In this document: piece after piece, positions 1-6,239 of the stretch
Numbering within the stretch: the first letter of the stretch is position 1
How the letters are laid out: each line of letters opens with the position of its first letter
Origin: Betaproteobacteria bacterium
GTDB lineage: Bacteria > Pseudomonadota > Gammaproteobacteria > Burkholderiales > SG8-39
Assembly (NCBI GenBank): GCA_005884335.1
Contig: VBCJ01000257.1
Location: forward strand, 1-11,292
Reading direction: 5' to 3'
DNA: 11,292 bases
Position numbers and translations under genes: made by a program
The notes under the pieces: model-generated
Told to the model about the DNA's origin: nothing
The model's input: the letters and a program-made list of their open reading frames with translations, nothing else
Databases searched by the model: none

Positions 1-281
1 TAGGGTGACAGCCGCCCGTACAGCTTGGTGTACCCCGCCACGTACGCGACTGCCAGCACGATGAGCGTGATGATTCCCAGCGTATGGGGCTTGCCGAAGC
101 CGCCGTGCTGGAAGATCCCGAAGCCGGTCAGGCAGGTGATGACGGTCGCGATCACGTAGGTTTTCCCGAGCATGTTCCTCGGAGAAATCTCCTTGTCGCG
201 TATCAAGGCGATGAGTCCGGCGGCCACGGCAATCAAGCTGATCGCGGTGTGAATCACGCCTAGCGGTGTCAATCCGAACAT
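1..281 (-). CDS. Small multi-pass membrane protein, uncharacterised, C-terminus cut by window edge
   Basis: An open frame on the minus strand begins MFGLTPLGVIHTAISLIAVA and stays open for 93 codons to the left edge, so the C-terminus is missing. Three hydrophobic stretches, at about residues 7-25, 38-56 and 66-84, look like transmembrane helices. Between them lie a charged loop (RDKEISPRN) and a conserved-looking FQHGGFGKPH segment with two histidines. I chose the ATG at 281 because AGGGGAG sits 6 bases upstream. The frame is also open above it, with another in-frame ATG at 335, but that would add a soluble 18-residue head before the first helix. The pattern loosely recalls DUF2306-type membrane proteins; this is a resemblance only and no function can be given. 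It is divergent from the nitronate monooxygenase gene. Confidence 0.7.
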   Translation of the reverse strand, partial: MFGLTPLGVIHTAISLIAVAAGLIALIRDKEISPRNMLGKTYVIATVITCLTGFGIFQHGGFGKPHTLGIITLIVLAVAYVAGYTKLYGRLSP

Positions 282-508
282 GTCGATCTCCCCTGTAGAA
301 ACAAATCCGTCTTCACGAAATTCAAATGCGTGCATCGGGCAGGCATCGCGGCACTTCTCCCATTCATTGACGAACAAAGCCCGTGTACGACGAATGCTAT
401 CACCATGGAACCGCGCCGCGTTGCGCGCCGCAGGTTACGCAATGGCGGTGCAAGTGTGCCCAGGATGGCAGCTGACAACTGTTTGCACGCGGCGTAGGCT
501 GTCAAACG

Positions 509-1546
509 ATGAAACTTCCCCAGCTCCTTGGCATCGACCTTCCGATCATTCAAGCGCCCATGGCGGGCGTGCAGGGCAGCGCGCTGGCGGTGGCCGTATC
601 CAATGCAGGCGGTCTCGGCTCGCTGCCTTGCGCGATGCTCGGCCTCGGTGCCATGCGCGAGGAGCTCGCGAAAATCAAGGCGCAGACCGGCAAACCTTTC
701 AACGTGAACTTCTTTTGCCACACTCCCCCCGCGCCGGATGCCAAGCGCGAGGCGGTCTGGCGAGCAGCGCTTTCGCCCTTCTACAAGAAATATGGAATCG
801 ATCCAGGGAGCATTCCCGCCGCGCCGGGACGCGCACCGTTCAGCGCCGAGGCCGCCGACGTGCTTGCTGAATTCAAGCCCGCCGTGGTGAGCTTTCATTT
901 CGGTTTGCCGTCGAAGGAATTGCTGGCGCGCCTAAGAGCGTGGCGCCCGAAAGTGATCTCTTCGGCGACCACCGTCGAGGAAGCGCTCTGGCTCGAAGCG
1001 CACGGGGTCGACGCCGTCATCGCACAAGGTCTGGAGGCCGGCGGACATCGCGGAATTTTCCTGTCGAACGATCTGAGCACCCAGGTCGGCACGTTCGCGC
1101 TGTTGCCGCAGATCGCGCGCGCGGTGAAGCTCCCGGTCATCGCCGCCGGCGGCATCGCCGATGCGCAAGGCGTCGCGGCGGCGATGGCGCTCGGCGCAGC
1201 CGGCGTGCAGATTGGAACCGCTTACATGCTGTGCCCGGAAGCCACGACGAGCGCAGTGCATCGCGCAGCGCTTAAGAGCGAGGCCGCGCGCCATACCGCG
1301 CTCACCAACCTTTTCACGGGCCGGCCCGCCCGAGGAATCATGAATCATGTGATGAAGGAACTGGGCCCGATCAGCAGCGCAGCGCCTGAGTTTCCCTTAG
1401 CGACCTCTGCCATAGGCCCCTTGCGCGCTCGAGCCGAAAGCGAAGGCTCTGGTGATTTCTCTCCGCTCTGGTGTGGCCAGAATGCCAGCGGATGCAAGGA
1501 GGTACCGGCGGCCCAGCTTACGCTGGAATTGGCCGCAAATCCTTAG
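509..1546 (+). CDS. Nitronate monooxygenase (2-nitropropane dioxygenase family, class I-like)
   Basis: This 345-residue protein is a TIM-barrel FMN enzyme that would oxidise propionate 3-nitronate or other alkyl nitronates to the carbonyl compound and nitrite, in the cytoplasm. Visible family motifs are QAPMAG (15-20, strand 1), FHFGLP (129-134), EAGGH (177-181, with His180 at the position proposed as catalytic base in characterised members), AAGGIAD (212-218) and GTAY (236-239) in the phosphate-binding end of the barrel, TGRPARGI (270-277), and a C-terminal WCGQN (321-325). The length fits class I enzymes (about 330-360). The ATG at 509 starts directly before the first barrel strand; only a weak TAGG precedes it. 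Some relatives are NADH:quinone reductases, so the physiological substrate is uncertain although the fold and cofactor are clear. The role is presumably detoxification; the neighbours do not narrow it. Confidence 0.9.
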   Translation: MKLPQLLGIDLPIIQAPMAGVQGSALAVAVSNAGGLGSLPCAMLGLGAMREELAKIKAQTGKPFNVNFFCHTPPAPDAKREAVWRAALSPFYKKYGIDPGSIPAAPGRAPFSAEAADVLAEFKPAVVSFHFGLPSKELLARLRAWRPKVISSATTVEEALWLEAHGVDAVIAQGLEAGGHRGIFLSNDLSTQVGTFALLPQIARAVKLPVIAAGGIADAQGVAAAMALGAAGVQIGTAYMLCPEATTSAVHRAALKSEAARHTALTNLFTGRPARGIMNHVMKELGPISSAAPEFPLATSAIGPLRARAESEGSGDFSPLWCGQNASGCKEVPAAQLTLELAANP

Positions 1547-1578
1547 TCTTCGGTTGGCGTACGGCCAAAGGCATACAC

Positions 1579-2163
1579 ATGACCAAAGGACGATTGGAAG
1601 CCTTCACTGACGGCGTGATCGCCGTCATCATCACGATCATGGTGCTGGAGCTCAAAGTTCCGCACGATGCCGACCCGAAGGCGCTCGCGCCGCTCATCCC
1701 GGTGTTCCTGAGCTACGTGCTCAGCTTCGTGTTCGTCGGCATTTACTGGAACAACCACCACCACATGTTTCATGCGGTCCACCACGTCAACGGCGCGACC
1801 CTGTGGGCCAACCTGCATCTGCTGTTCTGGCTGTCGCTCGTGCCGTTCGTCACGGGGTGGATGGATGAAAATCACTTCGCGGCGCTGCCGGTCGCGGCTT
1901 ATGGCTTGGTGCTGCTCGGTGCGGCGTGCGCGTACACCATCCTGACGCGCGTGCTTCTGGCGACGCACGCCAAGGATTCGCCGCTCGCCAAGGCGCTGGG
2001 GAAGGATTTCAAGGGAAGCATCTCGCTCGTCATCTACATCGGCGCGCTTCCGCTCGCCTTCGTGCACCCCTGGATCGCATGCGGCCTGTACGTGGTCGTG
2101 GCCGCGATCTGGCTGTGCCCAGACCGGCGCTTCGAGAAGCTGCTAGACGACGCGAAGGCGTAG
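1579..2163 (+). CDS. TMEM175/DUF1211-family integral membrane protein (putative potassium channel)
   Basis: This 194-residue membrane protein has about six hydrophobic segments, near residues 11-27, 39-57, 76-94, 104-125, 146-163 and 168-185. It opens with RLEAFTDGVIAVIITIMVLE, which matches the first helix of the DUF1211/TMEM175 family. Bacterial TMEM175 homologues are potassium-selective channels that function as tetramers. The signature is usually RxxxFSD; here it reads R5..F9-T10-D11, a conservative Ser-to-Thr change. A histidine-rich segment (NNHHHMFHAVHHV, 58-70) follows helix 2, as in many relatives. The frame is open upstream to 1471, but that stretch overlaps the previous gene and does not resemble the family, so I start at 1579. 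The next gene begins 5 bases after the stop, so the two are probably co-transcribed. Channel activity is inferred from the family only. Confidence 0.85.
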   Translation: MTKGRLEAFTDGVIAVIITIMVLELKVPHDADPKALAPLIPVFLSYVLSFVFVGIYWNNHHHMFHAVHHVNGATLWANLHLLFWLSLVPFVTGWMDENHFAALPVAAYGLVLLGAACAYTILTRVLLATHAKDSPLAKALGKDFKGSISLVIYIGALPLAFVHPWIACGLYVVVAAIWLCPDRRFEKLLDDAKA

Positions 2164-2168
2164 CGGCG

Positions 2169-2435
2169 ATGGACCCGGAAAAGATCAAGGTACGCGTAAC
2201 GGAAACCGGGCAGACACTGGACGTCGTGGTCTACAGCAAGCGGGCCGACCGGATAGAGATCGTGCTCGGCGAAGGCATCCACAACGTCAAGTGCGAGCTG
2301 ACCCCGACTCGAATGGGCCTGTCCTACGCGGGAAGCGTGAGAGGGCGGGAGCTCGTCTACGAGCGCAGCCGCGAGCAGGTTCAAGCCGACATCGACAAGC
2401 TCAACCCGGCGCTGCGCGAACCCAGGCGGCGTTGA
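2169..2435 (+). CDS. Conserved-looking small protein of unknown function
   Basis: This 88-residue protein is unrecognised. It starts MDPEKIKVRVTETGQTLDVV, has alternating hydrophobic residues suggestive of a beta-rich fold over about residues 5-60, then a charged helix (RSREQVQADIDKLNPAL, about 67-83) and a basic tail (REPRRR). There is no signal peptide, membrane segment or metal-binding motif, and a single cysteine at about residue 42. The GTG-rich, G/C-ending codon usage and the tight 5-base spacing to the TMEM175-like gene support it being real and translationally coupled. No clear Shine-Dalgarno precedes the ATG. A longer overlapping frame starting at 1926 runs through the upstream gene and is not preferred. 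Its 3' end faces that of iscX with 20 bases between. Confidence 0.65.
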   Translation: MDPEKIKVRVTETGQTLDVVVYSKRADRIEIVLGEGIHNVKCELTPTRMGLSYAGSVRGRELVYERSREQVQADIDKLNPALREPRRR

Positions 2436-2455
2436 TGACAACGCAGAGATAAGCT

Positions 2456-2650
2456 CTACTCGACCTCATCGATCCACGCCATCTGGATCGCCTCGAGGAT
2501 CTTCTCGCCGCAGTGCTTCGGGTCGTCGTCGAACTCGTCGAGCTCCCGCACCCACTCGAACAGGTCGGTGAAACGCACGTTCAGCGGGTCGATGTCGGGA
2601 TACTTCTCCGAGAGCGCGATGGCGATTTCGAGGGTGTCGGTCCATTTCAT
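2456..2650 (-). CDS. iscX: IscX, Fe-S assembly accessory protein
   Basis: This 64-residue acidic protein begins MKWTDTLEIAIALSEKYPDI and contains DPLNVRFTDLFEWVRELDEF, both characteristic of IscX (YfhJ, 66 residues in E. coli). IscX binds the IscS-IscU complex near the active site and also binds iron through its acidic face. It has been proposed as an iron-dependent regulator of cluster assembly. The winged-helix-like family fold needs the Asp/Glu-rich surface, which is present here (DEFDDD, WIDEVE). It is the last gene of the isc operon. The fdx stop codon lies 8 bases before its ATG, and GAGG in that gap provides a ribosome site. Confidence 0.95.
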   Translation of the reverse strand: MKWTDTLEIAIALSEKYPDIDPLNVRFTDLFEWVRELDEFDDDPKHCGEKILEAIQMAWIDEVE

Positions 2651-2658
2651 GTCCGCCT

Positions 2659-2997
2659 CTACTTGATCTCTTTCACCATGTTGATGGTGTATTTCGGGAT
2701 CTCGATGGTGAGGTCGCTGTCCTTGACGATCGCCTGGCAGGACAGCCTCGAATTCGGCTCCAGCCCCCAGGCCTTGTCGAGCAGGTCGTCCTCATTTTCC
2801 TCGGAGGGAGCCAGCGTCTCGAAGCCCTGGCGAACGACCACGTGACAGGTGGTGCAGGCGCAGGATTTTTCGCAGGCGTGCTCGATCTCGACGCCGTTCT
2901 GCAGCAGGTTGTCGCAGATGGACTCGCCCGTCTTGGCCTCGATGACGGCGCCGCCGGGACACAGCTCTTCGTGCGGGAGGACGATGATCCGGGGCAT
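2659..2997 (-). CDS. fdx: ISC-type [2Fe-2S] ferredoxin
   Basis: This 112-residue adrenodoxin-type ferredoxin supplies electrons for cluster assembly on IscU. The four cluster ligands are visible at Cys42, Cys48, Cys51 (ACEKSCACTTCH) and Cys87 (RLSCQA), the same numbers as in E. coli Fdx, and the extra non-ligand cysteine at 46 is also kept. The start is MPRIIVLPHEELCPGGAV at 2997. The frame is open further upstream, but that part overlaps the end of hscA in another frame and is not ferredoxin-like. The hscA stop is only 4 bases before the ATG, with no strong Shine-Dalgarno, so translation is probably coupled to hscA. Confidence 0.97.
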   Translation of the reverse strand: MPRIIVLPHEELCPGGAVIEAKTGESICDNLLQNGVEIEHACEKSCACTTCHVVVRQGFETLAPSEENEDDLLDKAWGLEPNSRLSCQAIVKDSDLTIEIPKYTINMVKEIK

Positions 2998-3001
2998 CAG
3001 G

Positions 3002-4876
3002 CTAGAGGCTCTCGACCTTCCTGCCGGCCAGCGCCCGCTTGATGGAGCGGTCCATGCGCCGGCCGGCAAAAGCTTCGGACGCGCGGTTGACGCGTTCAAT
3101 GCCCGACTTGATTGTGCGATGATCGGTGCAGGCGAGCGTCTTGCGCAGCGCGTCGAGCTCCGTGCGCAGCGCGGCGGATTCTTCCGTCGAGAGCAGATCG
3201 GCGTCCTCGCGCAGCGCGGCCTCCGTCGCCTCGAGCATGCGTTCGCCCTCGACCCGCTGTTCCCTGAGCGCACGCGCATGCACGTCGTCCTTCGCGTGGT
3301 CGAACGAGTCCTTGAGCATCTGCGTGATCTGCTCGTCGGTGAGCCCGTAGGAAGGCTTGACGGCGATCGCGGCCTCGACGCCCGTGGTGGATTCACGCGC
3401 GGATACCGAGAGCAGCCCGTCGGCGTCCACCTGGAAAGTGACGCGGATGCGCGCGGCGCCCGCGACCATCGGCGGAATGCCGCGCAATTCGAACCGGGCG
3501 AGGGAGCGGCAGTCGGACACGAGCTCGCGCTCGCCCTGCACCACGTGGATGCTCATCGCGGTCTGGCCGTCCTTGTAGGTGGTGAATTCCTGCGCGCGCG
3601 CCACGGGGATCGTGGAATTGCGCGGGATGACCCTCTCCGCGAGGCCGCCCATGGTCTCGATGCCGAGCGAAAGCGGGATGACATCGAGCAGCAGCCAGTC
3701 GTCCCCCGAAGCCTTGTTGCCCGCGAGCACGTTCGCCTGGATCGCTGCGCCGAGCGCGACGACCTTGTCCGGATCGAGATTGTTGAGCGGCGCCTGGCCG
3801 AAAAGCTCGGCGACCATCTGCTGCACGTGCGGCATGCGCGTCGCGCCGCCGACCATCACCACGCCCTTGACCTCGCTCCATTCCAGCCGCGCGTCGCGCA
3901 GCGCCTTGCGAGTGGGCCCCAGGGTCTTCGCGACGAGGGGCCGGGTCATTTCCTGGAATTCCTTCTGCGTGACGGTCACATCCACCGTCTCGCGGCTCAT
4001 GAGCGTGGCGGAGATGCGCGCCTCCAAGTGGGTCGTCAGGAATTCCTTGGCGGCGCGCGATTGGGTGAGCAGCAGCCGCGTGTCCTCCGAGGAAAGCGGC
4101 GCGAGCCTTGCGCGCTCAACGACCCAGCAGAACAGGCGCTGGTCGAAATCGTCGCCGCCGAGCGCGGCGTCGCCGTTGGTCGCCATCACCTCGAACACGC
4201 CCTTCGAGAGCTTCAGGATCGAAATGTCGAAAGTGCCGCCGCCGAGATCGTAGACGGCGTAAATGCCTTCGGCGGCATTGTCCAGGCCGTAGGCGATCGC
4301 CGCCGCGGTCGGTTCGTTCAAGAGCCGCAGCACGTTCAGGCCGGCGAGCTTTCCCGCGTCCTTCGTGGCCTGCCGCTGCGCGTCGTCGAAGTACGCGGGG
4401 ACCGTGATGACGGCGCCGGCAAGCTCGCCGCCCGCTTTCCCGACCAGGCTTTCCTCGGCCCGGGCGCGCAGCACCTTGAGGATCTCCGCCGAGACTTCCA
4501 CCGGGCTTTTCACGCCGGCGACGGTGCGGATCTGCACCATGCCGGGCAAATCCAGGAAATCGTAGGGGCTGTTCTCGGCGTGCGTGACGTCCTTCAGGCC
4601 GCGCCCCATGAAGCGTTTCACCGATACGATGGTGTTTCTAGGGTCGCGCGCCTGCTCCGCCTCGGCCCCCCGCCCGACGGCCACCCCTCCGTCGCGCAGA
4701 TAACGCACGATCGACGGCAGAAGGGCGTGGCCGTCGTGGTCGTTGAGCACCACGGCAATGCCGTTCCTCACCGCGGCCACCAGCGAATTGGTGGTGCCGA
4801 GGTCGATGCCCACCGCGAGGCGATGCCGGTGCGGTCCGGGCGACTCGCCGGGCTCGGAAATCTGCAGCAGCGCCAT
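3002..4876 (-). CDS. hscA: HscA, specialised Hsp70 chaperone for Fe-S cluster transfer
   Basis: This 624-residue Hsp70 homologue uses ATP to remodel IscU and promote release of its [2Fe-2S] cluster. The nucleotide-binding domain runs from about residue 20 to 385, with phosphate-1 DLGTTNS (25-31), NEPTAAAIAYGLD (187-199), phosphate-2 DLGGGTFD (210-217) and GGATRMP (343-349). The substrate-binding domain starts around LLLDVIPLSLGIET (396-408), followed by a helical lid over about 510-624. The length matches E. coli HscA (616) and the C-terminus lacks the EEVD-like tail of DnaK. Its client motif LPPVK is present in the IscU encoded upstream. The ATG at 4876 lies 15 bases after the hscB stop, with GAGG between them. 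Confidence 0.97.
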   Translation of the reverse strand: MALLQISEPGESPGPHRHRLAVGIDLGTTNSLVAAVRNGIAVVLNDHDGHALLPSIVRYLRDGGVAVGRGAEAEQARDPRNTIVSVKRFMGRGLKDVTHAENSPYDFLDLPGMVQIRTVAGVKSPVEVSAEILKVLRARAEESLVGKAGGELAGAVITVPAYFDDAQRQATKDAGKLAGLNVLRLLNEPTAAAIAYGLDNAAEGIYAVYDLGGGTFDISILKLSKGVFEVMATNGDAALGGDDFDQRLFCWVVERARLAPLSSEDTRLLLTQSRAAKEFLTTHLEARISATLMSRETVDVTVTQKEFQEMTRPLVAKTLGPTRKALRDARLEWSEVKGVVMVGGATRMPHVQQMVAELFGQAPLNNLDPDKVVALGAAIQANVLAGNKASGDDWLLLDVIPLSLGIETMGGLAERVIPRNSTIPVARAQEFTTYKDGQTAMSIHVVQGERELVSDCRSLARFELRGIPPMVAGAARIRVTFQVDADGLLSVSARESTTGVEAAIAVKPSYGLTDEQITQMLKDSFDHAKDDVHARALREQRVEGERMLEATEAALREDADLLSTEESAALRTELDALRKTLACTDHRTIKSGIERVNRASEAFAGRRMDRSIKRALAGRKVESL

Positions 4877-4891
4877 TTCAGGCCTCGAGCC

Positions 4892-5413
4892 TCATGTCTC
4901 GAGCTCCGCCAGCTTGTCGTCGATCTCGTCGTCGAGCTTTTCGTAGAACATCAGCACGCGGGTGGTTTCAGAGGCGGCCCCGTCATCGCGGCCTTCGTCC
5001 AGCTGAGCTTGCAGTTTTTCATAGATCTTCCTGCTCTCGTCGCGCAATCCGGCTCGCAACCGGAGCAGGGCTTCGGGATTTTCGGACCCGGCTTCGATGC
5101 GCTCGCGCCAGCCCATCTGTTCAATCAGGAACTGAGGCGGCATCGACGTACGAGTCTCGAACTCCGGATCCACGCCGCGCAATTGCAGAATATAGACGGC
5201 CCGCCGCAAAGGGGACTTCAAGGTCTGATAGGCCTCGTTCACCCGCGTCGCCAGCTGCATGGATGCGCGCCGCTCGGGGTCGGGCGCGGCGGCAAAGCGG
5301 TCCGGATGCACCTCGCGCTGCAGCTCGTGATAGCGCGCTTCGAGCGCCGCGGCATCGACGGCGAAGCGCGCCGGCAGGTCGAACAGCTCGAAGTGGTTTT
5401 GATTCAGGTTCAT
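4892..5413 (-). CDS. hscB: HscB, J-domain co-chaperone of HscA
   Basis: This 173-residue protein delivers IscU to HscA and stimulates its ATPase. The N-terminal J-domain (about 1-75) starts NHFELFDLPARF and carries the HPD tripeptide at 36-38 (VHPDRF). The C-terminal helical bundle (about 85-173) includes FLIEQMGWRERIE (95-107), the hydrophobic IscU-binding region of the family. The zinc-finger N-terminal extension of eukaryotic HSC20 is absent. I start at the ATG at 5413; the open frame upstream reads through the hairpin region after iscA and does not resemble the family. The ribosome site is weak (GGAAA, 9 bases upstream). A terminator-like hairpin lies just before the gene, so its transcription probably depends on readthrough. 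Confidence 0.96.
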   Translation of the reverse strand: MNLNQNHFELFDLPARFAVDAAALEARYHELQREVHPDRFAAAPDPERRASMQLATRVNEAYQTLKSPLRRAVYILQLRGVDPEFETRTSMPPQFLIEQMGWRERIEAGSENPEALLRLRAGLRDESRKIYEKLQAQLDEGRDDGAASETTRVLMFYEKLDDEIDDKLAELET

Positions 5414-5431
5414 TTCGGATTTCCGGGATAG

Positions 5432-5455
5432 AAAAAAAGGGGCATTCGCCCCTTT
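5432..5455 (-). terminator. Intrinsic terminator-like hairpin between iscA and hscB
   Basis: On the minus strand this reads AAAGGGGC-GAAT-GCCCCTTT, a perfect 8-bp stem with a 4-base loop, followed at once by an unbroken T run (seven T including the stem's last three). That is the classic form of a Rho-independent terminator for transcripts coming from iscA. The plus-strand reading lacks a T run. It lies inside the isc operon, so it may act as a partial terminator that lowers hscBA-fdx-iscX expression relative to iscRSUA. Strength in vivo is not known. Confidence 0.75.
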
Positions 5456-5464
5456 CTCGGCACC

Positions 5465-5481
5465 GCGAGGCCGGGCCTCGC
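5465..5481 (-). other. GC-rich hairpin immediately after the iscA stop codon
   Basis: The inverted repeat GCGAGGC-CGG-GCCTCGC forms a perfect 7-bp stem with a 3-base loop, overlapping the last base of the iscA stop codon and preceding the terminator-like hairpin by 9 bases. It has no T run of its own. It could protect the 3' end of an iscRSUA message from exonucleases or reduce ribosome readthrough into hscB. The structure is read directly; the role is inference. Confidence 0.5.
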
Positions 5482-5801
5482 TAGACGTTGAACGATTCGC
5501 CGCAGCCGCACTCATCCTTCACGTTGGGATTGTTGAACTTGAAGCCCTCGTTCAAGCCCTCGCGGGTGAAGTCGAGCTCCGTGCCTTCCAGGAACTGAAG
5601 GCTCTTCGGATCGACGACGACCTTCACGCCGTGGCTCTCGAAGGTCTGATCTTCCGGATTCACCGCGTCGGCGTATTCGATCCGGTAGGCGAGCCCCGAG
5701 CAGCCCGAGGTGCGAACGCCCAGGCGCAAACCCACGCCCTTCCCTCGCTTGGAGAGGAAATTGGAGACGTGAGTCGCGGCGCGTTCTGTGAGAGTGATCA
5801 T
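5481..5801 (-). CDS. iscA: IscA, A-type Fe-S carrier protein
   Basis: This 106-residue A-type carrier binds iron or Fe-S clusters and passes them to apoproteins, notably in [4Fe-4S] formation. The three invariant cysteines are at Cys34 (TSGCSG), Cys98 and Cys100 (DECGCGESF), and the length equals that of E. coli IscA (107). The start MITLTERAATHV at 5801 lies 5 bases after the iscU stop; the frame open further upstream is a shadow inside iscU. AAGG within the end of iscU is the likely ribosome site. Its stop codon touches the first of two hairpins separating it from hscB. Assignment as IscA rather than SufA or ErpA rests on position within the isc operon. Confidence 0.97.
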   Translation of the reverse strand: MITLTERAATHVSNFLSKRGKGVGLRLGVRTSGCSGLAYRIEYADAVNPEDQTFESHGVKVVVDPKSLQFLEGTELDFTREGLNEGFKFNNPNVKDECGCGESFNV

Positions 5802-5806
5802 TGTTC

Positions 5807-6223
5807 TCAGGCCGCCTTGGCTTCCTTTTCCGCAGGCTGCGGGAGGCCGTGCTTCTTGCGGTAATCGACGATCGCCGCCTTGATCGCATCCTCGGCGAGG
5901 ATCGAGCAATGGATCTTCACCGGCGGCAGCGCCAGCTCCTCGGCGATCTGGGTGTTCCGGATCGTCTCCGCCTGGTCCAGCGTCTTGCCCTTCACCCACT
6001 CGGTGACGAGCGACGAGGACGCGATCGCGGAGCCGCAGCCGTAGGTCTTGAAGCGCGCGTCTTCGATCACACCCTGCTCGTTGACCCGGATCTGCAGCTT
6101 CATCACGTCGCCGCAGGCCGGCGCGCCGACCATGCCGGTGCCGATGTGATCGTCGGCCTTGTCGAAAGAACCGACGTTGCGCGGGTTCTCGTAGTGGTCC
6201 AGTACCTTGTCGCTGTATGCCAT
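5807..6223 (-). CDS. iscU: IscU, Fe-S cluster scaffold protein
   Basis: This 138-residue protein is the scaffold on which [2Fe-2S] clusters are built from IscS sulfur and iron. The cluster ligands and assembly residues are all at the E. coli positions: Cys37, Asp39, Cys63, His105 and Cys106. The HscA recognition motif LPPVK is at 99-103, directly before IHCS. The C-terminus is about 10 residues longer than in E. coli (128) and ends in a charged, alanine-rich tail (PAEKEAKAA) that is probably disordered. The ATG at 6223 has a strong AAGGAG ribosome site at 6230-6235, the best in the operon, consistent with a need for high IscU levels. Confidence 0.98.
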   Translation of the reverse strand: MAYSDKVLDHYENPRNVGSFDKADDHIGTGMVGAPACGDVMKLQIRVNEQGVIEDARFKTYGCGSAIASSSLVTEWVKGKTLDQAETIRNTQIAEELALPPVKIHCSILAEDAIKAAIVDYRKKHGLPQPAEKEAKAA

Positions 6224-6239
6224 GCTCTACTCCTTCACT

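Noticed and set aside
282..335. 18-codon extension of the left-edge membrane protein to the ATG at 335, with a KCRDACP-like cysteine pair further upstream
   Set aside because: In frame and open back to a TAA, but the good ribosome site belongs to the ATG at 281 and the cysteine pattern is too short to be a ferredoxin motif.
282..508. Search for RNA genes or promoters in the 227-base divergent region
   Set aside because: A TTGACA occurs on the minus strand near 505 and a TTGACG on the plus strand near 367, but neither has a convincing -10 at the right distance. No tRNA or structured RNA is seen.
2436..2455. Bidirectional terminator between the convergent 88-residue gene and iscX
   Set aside because: Only a 4-bp AGAG/CTCT stem with no T run is present in and just beside the 20-base gap.
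2849..5431. 860-codon open frame on the plus strand
   Set aside because: It is antisense to hscA, hscB and fdx, all of which are unmistakable. Long antisense open frames are expected opposite GC-rich coding DNA, and the translation is arginine/histidine-rich with no family resemblance.
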